Positions 48,607 through 58,082 are shown, numbered from the stretch's first letter. The stretch: 64,000 nucleotides of DNA from JACRDG01 sp963760985 (GCA_963760985.1 CAVXFM010000005.1:124001-188000); one strand, 5' to 3'. The notes: generated by a model from the letters alone, not told the origin. Translations and numbers: made by a program.

Positions 48607-50452
48607 TTAGAAATCCACCACCACGCTTCCCTGAAAGCCGATTATGGGATCGATCGCACGGTGCGGATCTATGGGCAGAATAAGGCCCTGCATGCTGACC
48701 GTATTGTGGTTGCTGTAATCGACATATGCCCACTTGAACCAGTCGCCCGGCTGCCAGTAGGCAAACAGTGTGTTGAAGGTCAGACCTTCCAACAGCTTCC
48801 AGTTGAAGCCCACGTCCCCTTCCCATCCAAGGTAATTGTCGGGAACGTTCGGAAGGACCCCATTGGGCAGCGTCGGAACAACAGCCCTGGGGTTGGCTAC
48901 CGCACTACCCAAACCGTTGAAGGAGGCTACCCGTGTCCCGGTGTTGCTGGCGCGGTCCGCATATATGAATGAACCGAACACATTCAAGTTAGCAGCCACC
49001 GCGTAGTCGAGCCGAACCGCATAAGCCAAGAAATCCAGGAATTTGCACTTCCCTCTGGAATCGTAGGAGTTGTTGCCGCTCCCGTAAACGCCCATAAGGA
49101 ACTCGTACGGCTCGATGGCCTGCTCCGCACCACCCAATACGAGGAACTGGGTCTGCCTGTCATACGTGTACAGTTCCCGGGTGCGTGCCGGACCCACCCG
49201 TATTGCCATGCCCGGTTGCACCGGTGAAGTCGAGCAAGCCACCGCGGCGGTCGTCGCCGCTGTGATAGAAGCCCGCTAAAGTCAGCTTGGCAGGGCCGCT
49301 CATCGCTCCGAACTCCAACTCCCAGGCATCCGCCCATGCAGAGACCGGTCGGCCCCCGTTTCTGCGCACGTCTGCATACTCAAAGGCATACATGGCGTTG
49401 AAGAAAAACCTGCCGTTGTTGTACTTGACGTATGAGGGCCACAGCAGCCAGTTGACGTCTCCGAAGATGGGAACCGTCGGATCGGTGGCATGTCTGCCGC
49501 TCCCTAGGTATAGAGAGGATAACTCATCCAGCAACATGTCATCCCTGGCTGCCGGTCCAGCAGGGATAATCGCGACAATAGGCGTATGAGCCTGATTCTT
49601 ATTGATAACCAAGGCCATAGTGCCCATTTCCATAAGCCCGCTACGATATGTCATAGACACGAAGAATTCCGGATTCCGAATACGGTTCTTATCAGTGCCA
49701 CCCGCGGCAAAGACCGTACTTCCGATAGTGTTGATGTTGTTTTCGTTAAAAATGTCCGAGCCGTTCTCTCTCGGATAAATGCCGAGACCAAGCGTGAAGG
49801 GGCCGTAGGGACAGAAGAGGGCAAGCGATTCTGTATCTCTGTCCATCGCACTCGAGGTATCCCACCCAGTTCCGAACGCTGCCGGTCGCCTGCCCATCAC
49901 CACGGTGCCCCAGGGGAGCCGAAAAGTCGCCCACCATTTTTCCCACATGCCGGTGCTCATTCCAGTGGGGGTATGGCCGTTGCCTGGTGTCCCATCACCA
50001 ACGATGGACCACCCACTGTACCCAAAGGGCTGGATCCAGTTGTTAGGGCTAATTTCGTTGCCAGGCACAAAGTAATTGCCTCTGAAGTTTGTTCCGGTTA
50101 CCCAGTACTCACCTCTCAGCCGGATGGCAGGGTTAAGACGGATTTCAGGATAGAACCACACGCGTTGGTCTGCGATTGACGCATCCCCACCTTTGGCTGA
50201 AAAGCCCTGCACCGGTACTGCACCGGTTGACCCGCCAAAGCTCATCGGCCCGGCTAAACCGATCGTTCCTGTGGGGTTACCGGTGATACCAAGGCCCGCG
50301 GGACCCCCAAAGAGGTCATTCTGCCCTCGCCGCGCAAAGTACCGATACCGGTATTCGGTCTCGCCCGTCAGGGAGAATTCCCATGCGAGGGCGGGGGCTG
50401 CGATGGCAGCGATGAGCAACACGCCCAACACGACAGTAAGAAATCTTTTCAT
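48607..50452 (-). CDS. Large outer-membrane porin-like beta-barrel, one frame break
   Basis: About 614 residues after repair. ATG 50452 has AGGAAG four bases upstream. A signal peptide (residues 1-24, LTVVLGVLLIAAIAAPALA) is followed by alternating aromatic strands (FSLTGETEYRYRYFARRG; IRLRGEYWVTGTNFRG; RFFFNAMYAFEYADV). The sequence ends in a typical outer-membrane terminal strand GFQGSVVVDF, with aromatic Phe last. The break is the C-run at 49176-49178: GTHPG resumes as ELYTYDRQTQFLVLGG if one base is dropped. The size exceeds classical 16-strand porins, so it may have more strands or large loops. The substrate cannot be read. Single-gene unit with its own terminator. Confidence 0.82.
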
Positions 50453-51013
50453 TTCTTCCTCCCAACCCAAACAAAATTGAGAAAAGCACCCTAAGGCATT
50501 TACACACAGCACTATTCCGACAGCCTCACCACTTCCCCACTCCCCCGCCCGCGGGGGGCCGGATAAAGTGCTGATTTGGCTTCTCGTGCGGTGAATTTGA
50601 AATTCACCATCTAACACAGACCTTCTGATTTAATTCTCTTCTAACATCTAATTTCGACTAAGGCAACAAAAAAAGCACCCATAATTCCGGGCACCTGGTG
50701 TCACGTTCTTTAAGTCGGGTCTGCGTTTCGGCAGCAAGTACTTTCCCGGTGTCAGTCCGTTTGAAGGGATGCGCGCGATGCAGCCTTTTCAGAAAAGCCG
50801 GAAAGACATGGGGGTTGTTGCTGTCCATGCAGCGGCCTTGCATCGCATCCTTGTGTACCGCCAGCGCATGAGGGCCACGTTGATGAAGCCCCAGCTCAGT
50901 GCCTGCCCACGGTGATGGATTCCGGCCTTCAAAGGAAGTTGATCTTGGCTGGGCTGTATGAAACAATGTACCAAGGTGTCAGATTCACATCTGCGGAATA
51001 GGGGAGGTGTGCG
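50453..51013. other. Intergenic with a perfect dyad GGTGAATTT-G-AAATTCACC
   Basis: This is the divergent region between porin (minus) and the PEBP-like gene (plus). The 19-base dyad at 50590-50608 could be an operator or a small hairpin about 140 bases upstream of the porin start. No gene is seen; the minus-strand frame 50789-51829 runs across the PEBP-like gene and is a shadow. Confidence 0.45.
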
Positions 51014-51574
51014 ATGCTTCACAGGATCTTCTGCCTGCTCGGTGCATTCCTCATCTTTGGGGTCTGCGGAATCCCAAACCCATGTCATGCTCAAACACGG
51101 GGAGGAACAGCGATGAATATCGAGGTGAAGAGCGCTGCCTTTCAGGACGGGGGAATGATTCCAAAGCGCTACACATGTGACGGCAAGGACATCTCCCCTC
51201 CGCTGTCGTGGAGCGGCGTGCCTACCGATGCGAAAAGTATTGCCCTCATCATGGACGATCCTGATGCGCCAAGAGGGACATGGGTTCACTGGGTCCTGTT
51301 TCACATCCCTCCTGACACGAAGGACCTGACGGAAAGAGTCTCTGCGAGTCCGTCTCTGTCCAATGGGGCAAGACAAGGCATGAATAGCTGGTCCAGATTG
51401 GGGTACGGAGGGCCTTGTCCGCCACGCGGAACTCATCGATACTACTTCAAGGTCTACGCGCTCGACGCGGTTCTGGACCTCCAAAGCGGAGCCACCAACG
51501 CGCAACTGTTGCCGGCCATGCGAGGCCACGTCATTGCGGAAGGACAACTTATGGGCAAGTATGCCAGGCAATGA
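51014..51574 (+). CDS. Secreted PEBP / YbhB-YbcL family protein
   Basis: A 186-residue protein with an N-terminal signal (IFCLLGAFLIFGVCG to CHA). The mature domain starts about residue 34 and shows the phosphatidylethanolamine-binding fold: IPKRYTCDGKDISPPLSW, then MDDPDAPRGTWVHWVLF, then GYGGPCPPRGTHRYYF. Bacterial YbhB/YbcL proteins are small ligand-binding proteins; YbcL is periplasmic, and their ligands are mostly unknown. GGGGAGG precedes the ATG. Monocistronic in appearance. Confidence 0.88.
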   Translation: MLHRIFCLLGAFLIFGVCGIPNPCHAQTRGGTAMNIEVKSAAFQDGGMIPKRYTCDGKDISPPLSWSGVPTDAKSIALIMDDPDAPRGTWVHWVLFHIPPDTKDLTERVSASPSLSNGARQGMNSWSRLGYGGPCPPRGTHRYYFKVYALDAVLDLQSGATNAQLLPAMRGHVIAEGQLMGKYARQ

Positions 51575-51760
51575 TGACGGCCACACACGGGTACGACAGC
51601 CAGGACGTTTGGCCACAAAGCTGTCTGGAATTACCCGCAACCGCAGCGCGGCGATCCGGAGCAACCACGAGCGAGAGTGGGACCGCTTGGCCTGCTGGTT
51701 GCATGTTGGGCCGAGCGGCGGTATGCTAGGAATGACTTCGCGATTCTTGAGGTAATGCTG

Positions 51761-52939
51761 ATGATTGGTATTTCCAAATTGTACTGCGGAGCGGTCGAGG
51801 CATCGGATCCGCTGAGATACGGGCGTCATTCCAAAGACTTGCCGTCACATCTGTTGCAGTTTTCCCACGACAAGAAACCAGTGGTCGTGTGGAATGTGAC
51901 CAGGCGGTGTAATCTCCGTTGCGTGCACTGCTATTCTCAGTCCGAGGACCGCAACTATTCGGGTGAACTCTCGTTGGTCGAGGGAAAGGCCCTCATCGAC
52001 GACCTGGCCGAATTCGGCTCTCCGGTCATTCTCTTTTCCGGTGGTGAGCCACTGATACGTCGCGACATCTTGGAACTGATCCAATACGCAGCCGAGCGCG
52101 GCAGACGGGCCGTGGTCTCCACCAACGGAACACTTATCACGCGACCCATTGCCGAGAAGCTCAAGGCAATCGGTCTATCCTATGTGGGAATCAGCCTTGA
52201 TGGACTGAAGCCAGTGCACGACGCGTTTCGCGGGTTTCCCGGCACATTCGATCGCGCTATGGCGGCGATTGCCCATTGTCAGGCCGTGGGCTTAAAAGTC
52301 GGGTTGCGGTTCACCATAAACCGACGCAACTTCCAGGATATTCCGGGAATATTCGATCTGGTCGAGGAACTGCGCATACCGAGGATTTGTTTCTACCATC
52401 TCGTGTATGCCGGCCGAGGCACGGAACTGGTAGAAGAGGATCTGGATCACTCCCAGACGCGCGAAGTGGTAGATCTCATTATGGATCGCACCAAGCGGCT
52501 CCATGAGGGCGGATTGCCGGTGGAAGTGCTCACGGTGGACAATCACGCGGACGGTCCGTACCTCTACCTTCGCTTGACCCGAGAGGACCCGCAGCGGGCA
52601 GCGGAAGTGCTCAAGCTCCTCCAGATGAACGAGGGCAACAATTCGGGTCGAGGAATCGGCTGCGTGTCCTGGGACGGGGCGGTGCACGCGGATCAGTTCT
52701 GGCGCCACCGCAGCTTCGGGAACGTGCGAGAGCGCCGGTTCAGTGAGATCTGGACAGATCCTTCTGACGAGTTCCTCATGAAGCTCAAAGAAAAGAAAAA
52801 GCACGTGACAGGTCGCTGCGCCCGATGCCGATGGCTGGACATTTGCGGCGGCAACTTCAGGGTCAGAGCTGAAGCGATCCACGAAGACGTGTGGGCGCCT
52901 GATCCTGCGTGCTATCTTACGGATGAGGAAATCGGATAA
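51761..52939 (+). CDS. ahbC: Radical SAM protein AhbC-like (12,18-didecarboxysiroheme deacetylase)
   Basis: A 392-residue enzyme. ATG 51761 has GAGG eight bases upstream. The radical SAM cluster motif is C50-C54-C57 (TRRCNLRCVHCYSQ). SAM-binding GGEP appears in ILFSGGEPLIRRD. The C-terminal SPASM-like region has CVSWDGAVHADQFW and CARCRWLDICGG, which bind auxiliary clusters. The N-terminal wording (MIGISKLYCGAVEASDPLRYGR, split as MIGISKLYCGAVEA and DPLRYGR) matches my recollection of AhbC of sulfate reducers, which removes two acetate side chains on the siroheme-to-heme route. NirJ and AhbD are close relatives. No other heme gene adjoins it. Confidence 0.8.
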   Translation: MIGISKLYCGAVEASDPLRYGRHSKDLPSHLLQFSHDKKPVVVWNVTRRCNLRCVHCYSQSEDRNYSGELSLVEGKALIDDLAEFGSPVILFSGGEPLIRRDILELIQYAAERGRRAVVSTNGTLITRPIAEKLKAIGLSYVGISLDGLKPVHDAFRGFPGTFDRAMAAIAHCQAVGLKVGLRFTINRRNFQDIPGIFDLVEELRIPRICFYHLVYAGRGTELVEEDLDHSQTREVVDLIMDRTKRLHEGGLPVEVLTVDNHADGPYLYLRLTREDPQRAAEVLKLLQMNEGNNSGRGIGCVSWDGAVHADQFWRHRSFGNVRERRFSEIWTDPSDEFLMKLKEKKKHVTGRCARCRWLDICGGNFRVRAEAIHEDVWAPDPACYLTDEEIG

Positions 52940-53110
52940 AGAATCGGCTTATTGGCTGAAGCGGTCCGGGGCTGCCTCAATTTCCCTACTCCGAGGCAAC
53001 GGACGAGGGTAGTGCAGTCGCTTCGCCTTCCGCGCGGGGGCGGGAGGGACGACTTTTTTCGAAAGACGGTTTCCCTGGAAACCCTTATCTAGATGAAATA
53101 CACCTGACAC

Positions 53111-53860
53111 ATGCTTTTTGGTGGGCACGTAAAGTCTATAGCGGATATCGACTATCTTCGGAACCTCAAGTTCGATTTTGGTGAAGTGGTCTTTGCGAAT
53201 CAGGCAAGCCGTCACTACTGGCGGGAATCGGGCGTAAGGAATGATTTTGGCCCGTCTTTTTTTCTCGTAGCTCACGGACCGGTCGAAGGCCCGCCCAATG
53301 ACGTGGAGAATCTCTGGAACAACTACTACCCTGCACTGCAGGAGACCATTGACCTCTGTCATTCCATGGCGATCGAACTGTTGACCATCCATCTCTGGAT
53401 GGACTCGCGTTTCGTGCATGCACGGACGCGCGAGGAGAAGAAGGAGGCGCTGCGGCGCATACTCCGATATGCGCAAGACAAAGGCGTACTGTTATGCCTG
53501 GAGAATCTCTCTGAGAACGCGGACGATTTCGCGGGAGTGCTCGAGGCGGTTCCGGGACTGTGCCTTACCTTGGACGTGGGGCATGGTCAATTGCTCACAG
53601 AAACGAACACTTCGTTCGGGATCATTCGACAATTGATGCCGTCCATCAAACACTTGCATCTCCACGACAATCGTGGAGGCGATGGCGTGCGCGACGACCT
53701 GCACCTTCCCATCGGTCGAGGCGCTGTCGACTTCTACGGAATCATGGGAGAACTCGTAAAGCACCATTTTCAAGGAACCGCTACGCTCGAAGTGGAGCAC
53801 GAGCAACTCCTGCCGTCCATGGAAACGCTCAGGCGCGTTCTCGATGCAATCGATCGGTAG
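53111..53860 (+). CDS. Sugar phosphate isomerase/epimerase-like TIM barrel (AP endonuclease 2 fold)
   Basis: A 249-residue cytosolic TIM-barrel protein. Metal-binding positions of the fold are visible: LLTIHLWMDSRF, VLLCLENLSENADD (Glu), CLTLDVGHGQLL (Asp, His), LHLHDNRGG (His, Asp) and LEVEH (Glu near the end). These match the xylose-isomerase-like/endonuclease IV superfamily, whose members isomerise sugars or inositols. No specific substrate can be assigned. The ribosome site is weak. It follows AhbC by 171 bases and is succeeded by two palindromic repeats. Confidence 0.78.
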   Translation: MLFGGHVKSIADIDYLRNLKFDFGEVVFANQASRHYWRESGVRNDFGPSFFLVAHGPVEGPPNDVENLWNNYYPALQETIDLCHSMAIELLTIHLWMDSRFVHARTREEKKEALRRILRYAQDKGVLLCLENLSENADDFAGVLEAVPGLCLTLDVGHGQLLTETNTSFGIIRQLMPSIKHLHLHDNRGGDGVRDDLHLPIGRGAVDFYGIMGELVKHHFQGTATLEVEHEQLLPSMETLRRVLDAIDR

Positions 53861-53886
53861 AGGGGAGTCCTGAAAGACCCAGTTTT

Positions 53887-53925
53887 CGGGGGAGGGCCCC
53901 TTTTGAAAAAGGGCCTCCTCCCCCG
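53887..53925. repeat. GC-rich palindromic repeat, copy 1
   Basis: A long hairpin: left arm CGGGGGAGGG-CCCC-TTTT (53887-53904) and right arm AAAA-GGGCC-TCC-TCCCCCG (53907-53925), with small bulges. It resembles copy 2 at 54068-54103. It lies between convergent genes, so it may serve as a terminator in both directions, or be a mobile palindromic repeat. Confidence 0.6.
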
Positions 53926-54067
53926 AACCCCCACCCTCCAAAACTGCTCAAGAATTCGGCTCCCGTTGGTCGCCGGTAAGCCCTTGCTTTGACCCCGCAT
54001 GAGTTTCCGGGCAAAGAAAACGCGGCCACGACTGTTGGTTATATGGGAAGTTCTTGGTGGAGGGGTT

Positions 54068-54103
54068 CGGGGAGGCCACTTCTTTCAAGAAGGGGTCTCC
54101 CCG
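54068..54103. repeat. GC-rich palindromic repeat, copy 2
   Basis: CGGGGAGGCCaCTTCTT (54068-54084) pairs with AAGAAGGGGtCTCCCCG (54087-54103), with one internal mismatch. It has the same general plan as copy 1 (GGGGAGG...CCTTTT...AAAGG...CTCCCC), 180 bases away, and the flanks also share GGGGTTCGGGG-like text. Confidence 0.6.
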
Positions 54104-54163
54104 ATTTCTTACTCCCGCGGGCGCAACCGGACACCAGATCTTCGCAGCCCGCACCTCTGGTCA

Positions 54164-56405
54164 TCACACCGCGTTCACGCGGCACGGAACGAATCTGTGG
54201 AGCGGAGTGCCTGCCACAGGGTCACGGTTGCTGTTTTTCGTCAGCCGATTCACGTTGGCTCCGTGCGTGCGTCCTGAATGCACAAGCCCGAACCCGTGAG
54301 GCATGATTACCTGACCCTGTCGCGCGGTGTCGGTAATTTCCAGCTCGATCTGCTCTGAGCCTGCTTCTGTGATGACACTCACCGTCTGGCCATCTGCAAG
54401 ACCCAGTGCCGAGGCATCGTCAGGGTGCATCATGAGCGTACAAGCCCGTTCTTTTCCCTCATTCCAGGCAGGGTCCCTCATAATCGTGTTCGCGTTGTAA
54501 TCCATGTGACGCCCTGCCGCGAGGACAAACGGATAGTCCCGGCCCGAGCGCAAGGAAAGCGCTTCGCCTTCCGCGTCAATACCCTTGACCGCTTCCTCGA
54601 GTTCCGGGATCAGCACGTTTACCCTCTTATCCGCGGTGCGAAGCTCATCCAAGGGCTCCGCAGGATCGGACTTTCCTATCCACATTCCTTCGGGGTGTTC
54701 AAGAAGAGCGTGAAAGATCTCTTCCCCCATCGTCATGCCGGGATTGAAGCCCGCTCGGGCAGCGGTCTCCCGAAAGGACTTGGGCGCGGTCTGGAGCATC
54801 CCCCACAGTGCAGCAAGGTTTCCTGACCCGAGAGCCTTCCCCAGCGTCTTGCCGAGAATAAAGGGCATGAACTTCATGGCACGAGGCTCGCTCTGGGCAA
54901 AGGAAAGAAGCTGCATGCCAAAGTTCATGCGGTCTCCCTTGGCTGCGTCATACAAGGTTTGAGGAATTTCCGGAAGCAAACCCAATTGGTCCGCGAGGCG
55001 TGTGAATATTTCTCCCTCCTCAAGGCATTCCCCGTCGGCTTCGACGACCGGATGGCGCATTTGGAAGAATATTTTGGGGAAATTCCACGCGAAAAACGTC
55101 CCATCCCATTTTTCGTATGCTGATTTGGCCGGTAGCACGTAATGCGCGAGACTGGCGGTCTCCGTAAAGGCCACGTCCACGACCACCAACAGGTCAAGAG
55201 CCTTGAAGGCCTGTTCGTACGCGGTGGTGTCTGCGTAGGATCGCAAAGGATTGGACCCGCTTACAAGGACTGCCCTGAGTCGGTCCGGCCGATCGGCCAA
55301 TATTTCCTCAGGCATGACATTGGGAGGGAAAACCCCCATAATTGCAGGAAAATCCGTGGCAGCGGTACGCCAGGTCTTTGCATCGCGTTCGTCAGAATGT
55401 GCCCCTAATGGCATGATATGGCCTGGTATGAAATTGCCCCCAGGAGCGCCTATGCGCCCACAGATTGCCATGAGGATCAATTCCAGATAAGAAGCGACCG
55501 TGCTGTGTCTCCCCATAAGGATCCCCCAGATCCGAGTGGCACGCCCATTTCCGCGTGGTCAGGAGCCTGCACACCTCGTGGACCTGATCGAAGTCCAGAT
55601 CGCAGACCCGGATAGCCGGGCGAGCGTCGAAGTCGAGGAACCACTCCCGTATCGTTTCGAAGCCGCTCACATGGGCATCCATGTAGTCGGTCTTCTGCAA
55701 GCCCTCCTGGAGAATAATGCTTATCATGGACCGAAGGAGCAGCGCGTCCGTCCCCGGGCGAATGGGCAGGTGTATGTCTGCTCTTTGCGCAGTCTCGGAA
55801 CGCCGGGGATCGATTACCACGAGCAACTTGTCCGAGTCCTCGGCAATCCGCTTCAGGTGCCTGCGAGCCTGAGGTATCTGATGGCTCATCCAGCCGTTCC
55901 ATCCCACCGCCAAAAGCATGTCCGTGTTTTCGGCGTCTGGCACCGTTCCCAGGTACTGCCGCCCCAAGCCTCTTCCATTCACCCAGAAATAGCCGGTCAG
56001 CTCCTGTGAGAGTGCGTTGTAGTGATAGTGCGACCCCAGCGCCCGGAGAAGCCGCACCCCGAACGCTGCCTCAAAGTGGCATCCCTGGCCTCCTCCCCCC
56101 ATGTAGGCGAGAGCGCGTGGGCTGTGAGTCTCCACGGTAAACTTGAGCTTTTCCGCAATCTCCCCAAGAGCCTGGTCCCAGGATATCTCTTGGAACTTGT
56201 CGCCAACTCTCTTGAGGGGCACTTTCAGTCGATCTTGATGGTGCTGATAATGGGCGATCTTCAGTCCCTTGCGGCAACAGTACCCCTCGGAGCGGGGGTT
56301 CTCCCTGTCAGGACGAACCTTGACGATCCGGTTCTCCTCAACCAGCACTTCGAGGCCACAGTTTTGCGCACAACACACGCAACTCGTTTTTTCCCACGAC
56401 GACAT
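54164..56405 (-). CDS. Molybdopterin-dependent oxidoreductase (COG0243), one frame break
   Basis: About 746 residues after repair. ATG 56405 has GCGGAGG six bases upstream. The N-terminal 4Fe-4S motif is CVCCAQNC with a later Cys in EGYCCRKG. Molybdopterin-binding domains follow (YMGGGGQGCHFEAAFG; VVIDPRRSETAQRADIHLPIRPGTDA). The C-terminal dinucleotide domain has MMHPDDASALGLADGQTVSV. At the usual Mo-ligand position (NALSQELTGYFW) there is no Cys or Sec, so it is not a classic formate dehydrogenase or nitrate reductase. No Tat signal, so cytosolic. The break is the C-run 55523-55527: SDLG resumes as ILMGRHSTVASYLEL when one base is dropped. Downstream of, and probably controlled by, the MarR gene. 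Confidence 0.87.
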
Positions 56406-56462
56406 GGTATCCTCCGCTTGCTCTTGCCCTGCAGACACTCCTGCGGGCGGGTTTCCGAGGCA

Positions 56463-56476
56463 GTTAGTTCGCATGC
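56463..56476 (+). promoter_or_regulatory. Candidate MarR operator, copy 1
   Basis: GTTAGTTCGCATGC, 58 bases upstream of the oxidoreductase start. It matches copy 2 at 56923-56936 (opposite orientation) at 12 of 14 positions. It also contains the inverted half-words TTAG/CTAA. Confidence 0.5.
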
Positions 56477-56496
56477 TAAATAGTTGCACAAAAAAA

Positions 56497-56919
56497 TTAG
56501 CTCCTGATGTCCTTCAGAAGCCTTTTCAGGAGCACTTTCTCCTCCAGGGATAGGTTCCGCAGGATTTCCTCGTTGGCTTTGTCCCGTTCTTCCATAAGTT
56601 TCGGTGCAAGCTCCTTGGCTCGTGCAGTGACGAAGAGCCTGAGGAGTCTCTTGTCGTCAGGATCGGTCTCCTTGACGATCCATCCTCCTTCCGCCATCCG
56701 ATCAAGAATCCCGGAAAGGGTAGCGGGGTCAAGCCGCAGTCTCTTTCCCAGATCCCCGGCAGATATTCCCTCGTGTTGCCACAATGAGGCAACCACGAGT
56801 TGCTGAATGGGAGTCAAGCCGTAAGCCGCGAGCCGTTGCTTGGCAACTGCGTGCGCGTGTTGATAGGCCTTGGCCAGCAGGTAGACTACACAGTCTTCAT
56901 GGGGCGGCATGGTTTTCAT
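56497..56919 (-). CDS. MarR-family transcriptional regulator
   Basis: A complete 140-residue winged-helix regulator. The HTH segment reads LTPIQQLVVASLWQHEGISAGDLGKRLRLDPATLSGILDRM, seen here as ISAGDLGKRLRLD and TLSGILDRMAE, and the wing is WIVKETDPDDKRLLRLF. MarR proteins work as dimers and usually release DNA on binding a small molecule or on oxidation; C10 and few other Cys are present. It lies 91 bases upstream of the oxidoreductase gene on the same strand; both have the same 14-base motif upstream. Confidence 0.88.
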   Translation of the reverse strand: MKTMPPHEDCVVYLLAKAYQHAHAVAKQRLAAYGLTPIQQLVVASLWQHEGISAGDLGKRLRLDPATLSGILDRMAEGGWIVKETDPDDKRLLRLFVTARAKELAPKLMEERDKANEEILRNLSLEEKVLLKRLLKDIRS

Positions 56920-56922
56920 TTC

Positions 56923-56957
56923 GTATGCAAACTAACTCTTGCGAAGACTCCTGTCAA
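56923..56957 (-). promoter_or_regulatory. marR promoter with candidate operator copy 2
   Basis: On the minus strand, perfect TTGACA (56952-56957), a 17-base spacer and TAGTTT (56929-56934). The operator word GTTAGTTTGCATAC (56923-56936) covers the -10 box, four bases upstream of the ATG at 56919. This leaves almost no leader, so a leaderless or short-leader mRNA is possible, or the real start is slightly downstream. Confidence 0.5.
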
Positions 56958-57026
56958 GATGAAAGAGAGACGCGGCCGAGAACGCACGCGGTAGCCTGAG
57001 GTTTCACTGGGGATTCGACAAACCGC

Positions 57027-57068
57027 TTGACAATCTAGATGTATAGATATATATAGATACCCGTAGAT
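57027..57068 (+). promoter_or_regulatory. Promoter with four TAGAT direct repeats
   Basis: TTGACA (57027-57032), a 17-base spacer, TATATA (57050-57055). TAGAT words begin at 57036, 57044, 57054 and 57064, with spacings of 8, 10 and 10, so they lie on one face of the helix. They overlap the spacer and start region and may be regulator sites. The gene begins at GTG 57120. Confidence 0.65.
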
Positions 57069-57119
57069 TCTGGGGACTGAAATCCCCTAACACAATTCTG
57101 TCAACCTGAGGAGGTAATT

Positions 57120-57512
57120 GTGAAGAAGGCTACCCTGGTTATGATGATCGCCGTTTTGGTATATGGAGTCTCGTGTGCGTGTGCCGCTGATAGGCTCGAT
57201 AAGCTCATGAGCCTGCCCGGGGCAGTTGCGGTAGGGGAATTCACCCCTGAGGGGAAGCTCATCCGATACAAAGGGAAGCTGTCAAAAGAAGCTGCGGAGA
57301 TGGCTGCAATGATGTGCGGGTCGACTTCCAGCCTGTTCGCGAAACAATCGGGAGATTTCTCCGCGAAGACGGGGATGAAATGGACTCCGCTGAAGGGTTT
57401 TGCCGTGTCCGCGGGTGACTATTCCGTGTGCGCTGCAGGAAACACCGGTCTGTTTGTGGAGACGGCCAAAGCTGATTTCAACAAGATTTTTCAGGCACTT
57501 GCCGAGAAATAA
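57120..57512 (+). CDS. DUF2173-family protein with signal peptide
   Basis: A 130-residue protein, GTG start with GAGGAGG eight bases upstream. Residues 1-22 are a Sec signal (LVMMIAVLVYGVSCACA). The rest matches my recollection of DUF2173: DKLMSLPGAVAVGEFTPEGKLIRYKG, then EMAAMMCGSTSSL, GMKWTPLKGFAVSAGDYSVCAAG and VETAKADFNKIF. The family is found in sulfur-oxidising and sulfate-reducing bacteria, is thought to have a roadblock/profilin-like fold, and has no known function. Members I recall are about 110 residues and cytosolic, so the signal peptide here stands out. Strong promoter at 57027. Confidence 0.75.
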   Translation: MKKATLVMMIAVLVYGVSCACAADRLDKLMSLPGAVAVGEFTPEGKLIRYKGKLSKEAAEMAAMMCGSTSSLFAKQSGDFSAKTGMKWTPLKGFAVSAGDYSVCAAGNTGLFVETAKADFNKIFQALAEK

Positions 57513-57629
57513 CCCGCCTTTTTGTGACCCTCGTGTGCGATGAGGCCGCGGTGCACACTCATGTCCGCGGCCCTCGTCTCCGGGGGTGCGATCCTTGAGA
57601 CAGCCGGAGCGCCACACATGGAAGGCTTT

Positions 57630-58082
57630 TTACCCCGCGACCGGATCCTCGCATGCCCTGAAATAGTCGTCCAGAATCTTGGCGTGGTCAAACGCGAGAG
57701 GGGCAGGGAGGTCACCGCGGGTGAACACCCCGATGTCTGACGCGTCATCGTGCGCCTTGGGCGTGCCGTCCGAGACTGCGGAAAAGACCACGGTGAGCGT
57801 GTGATGCCTCGGGTCCCGGTCCGGGTCGGAATACACACCAAAGAGCTGCAGGTCTGTGATGTCCAGGCAGGTCTCTTCTCGTGCTTCCCTGGTTGCCGCG
57901 GATTCCGCGCTCTCTCCGTAGTCGATGAATCCGCCGGGGATGGCCCAGCCGAAGGGAGGATTCTTGCGTTTGATCAGCACTATGCCCTTTCCCACACGGA
58001 TGATGATGTCCACGGTGGGGATCGGATTGCGATACACCCTCACCGCGGCACCACAGTGAGGACACCGCACCCGGTCGATCAT
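57630..58082 (-). CDS. Nudix hydrolase with N-terminal zinc-ribbon-like segment
   Basis: A 150-residue enzyme from ATG 58082. The Nudix box is clear at about 45-68: GGFIDYGESAESAATREAREET fits GX5EX7REUXEEX, seen as GGFIDYGE and TREAREETCLDI, with Cys in place of the usual Gly after EE. The N-terminus has RVRCPHCGAAVRV, half of a zinc ribbon, as in NADH- and ADP-ribose-type Nudix enzymes. It hydrolyses a nucleoside diphosphate linked to another moiety; the substrate cannot be read. Divergent from groES, sharing the region with the CIRCE element. Confidence 0.85.
   Translation of the reverse strand: MIDRVRCPHCGAAVRVYRNPIPTVDIIIRVGKGIVLIKRKNPPFGWAIPGGFIDYGESAESAATREAREETCLDITDLQLFGVYSDPDRDPRHHTLTVVFSAVSDGTPKAHDDASDIGVFTRGDLPAPLAFDHAKILDDYFRACEDPVAG

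Noticed and set aside
50789..51829. 346-codon minus-strand frame
   Set aside because: It covers the PEBP-like gene in antisense and has no recognisable protein features.
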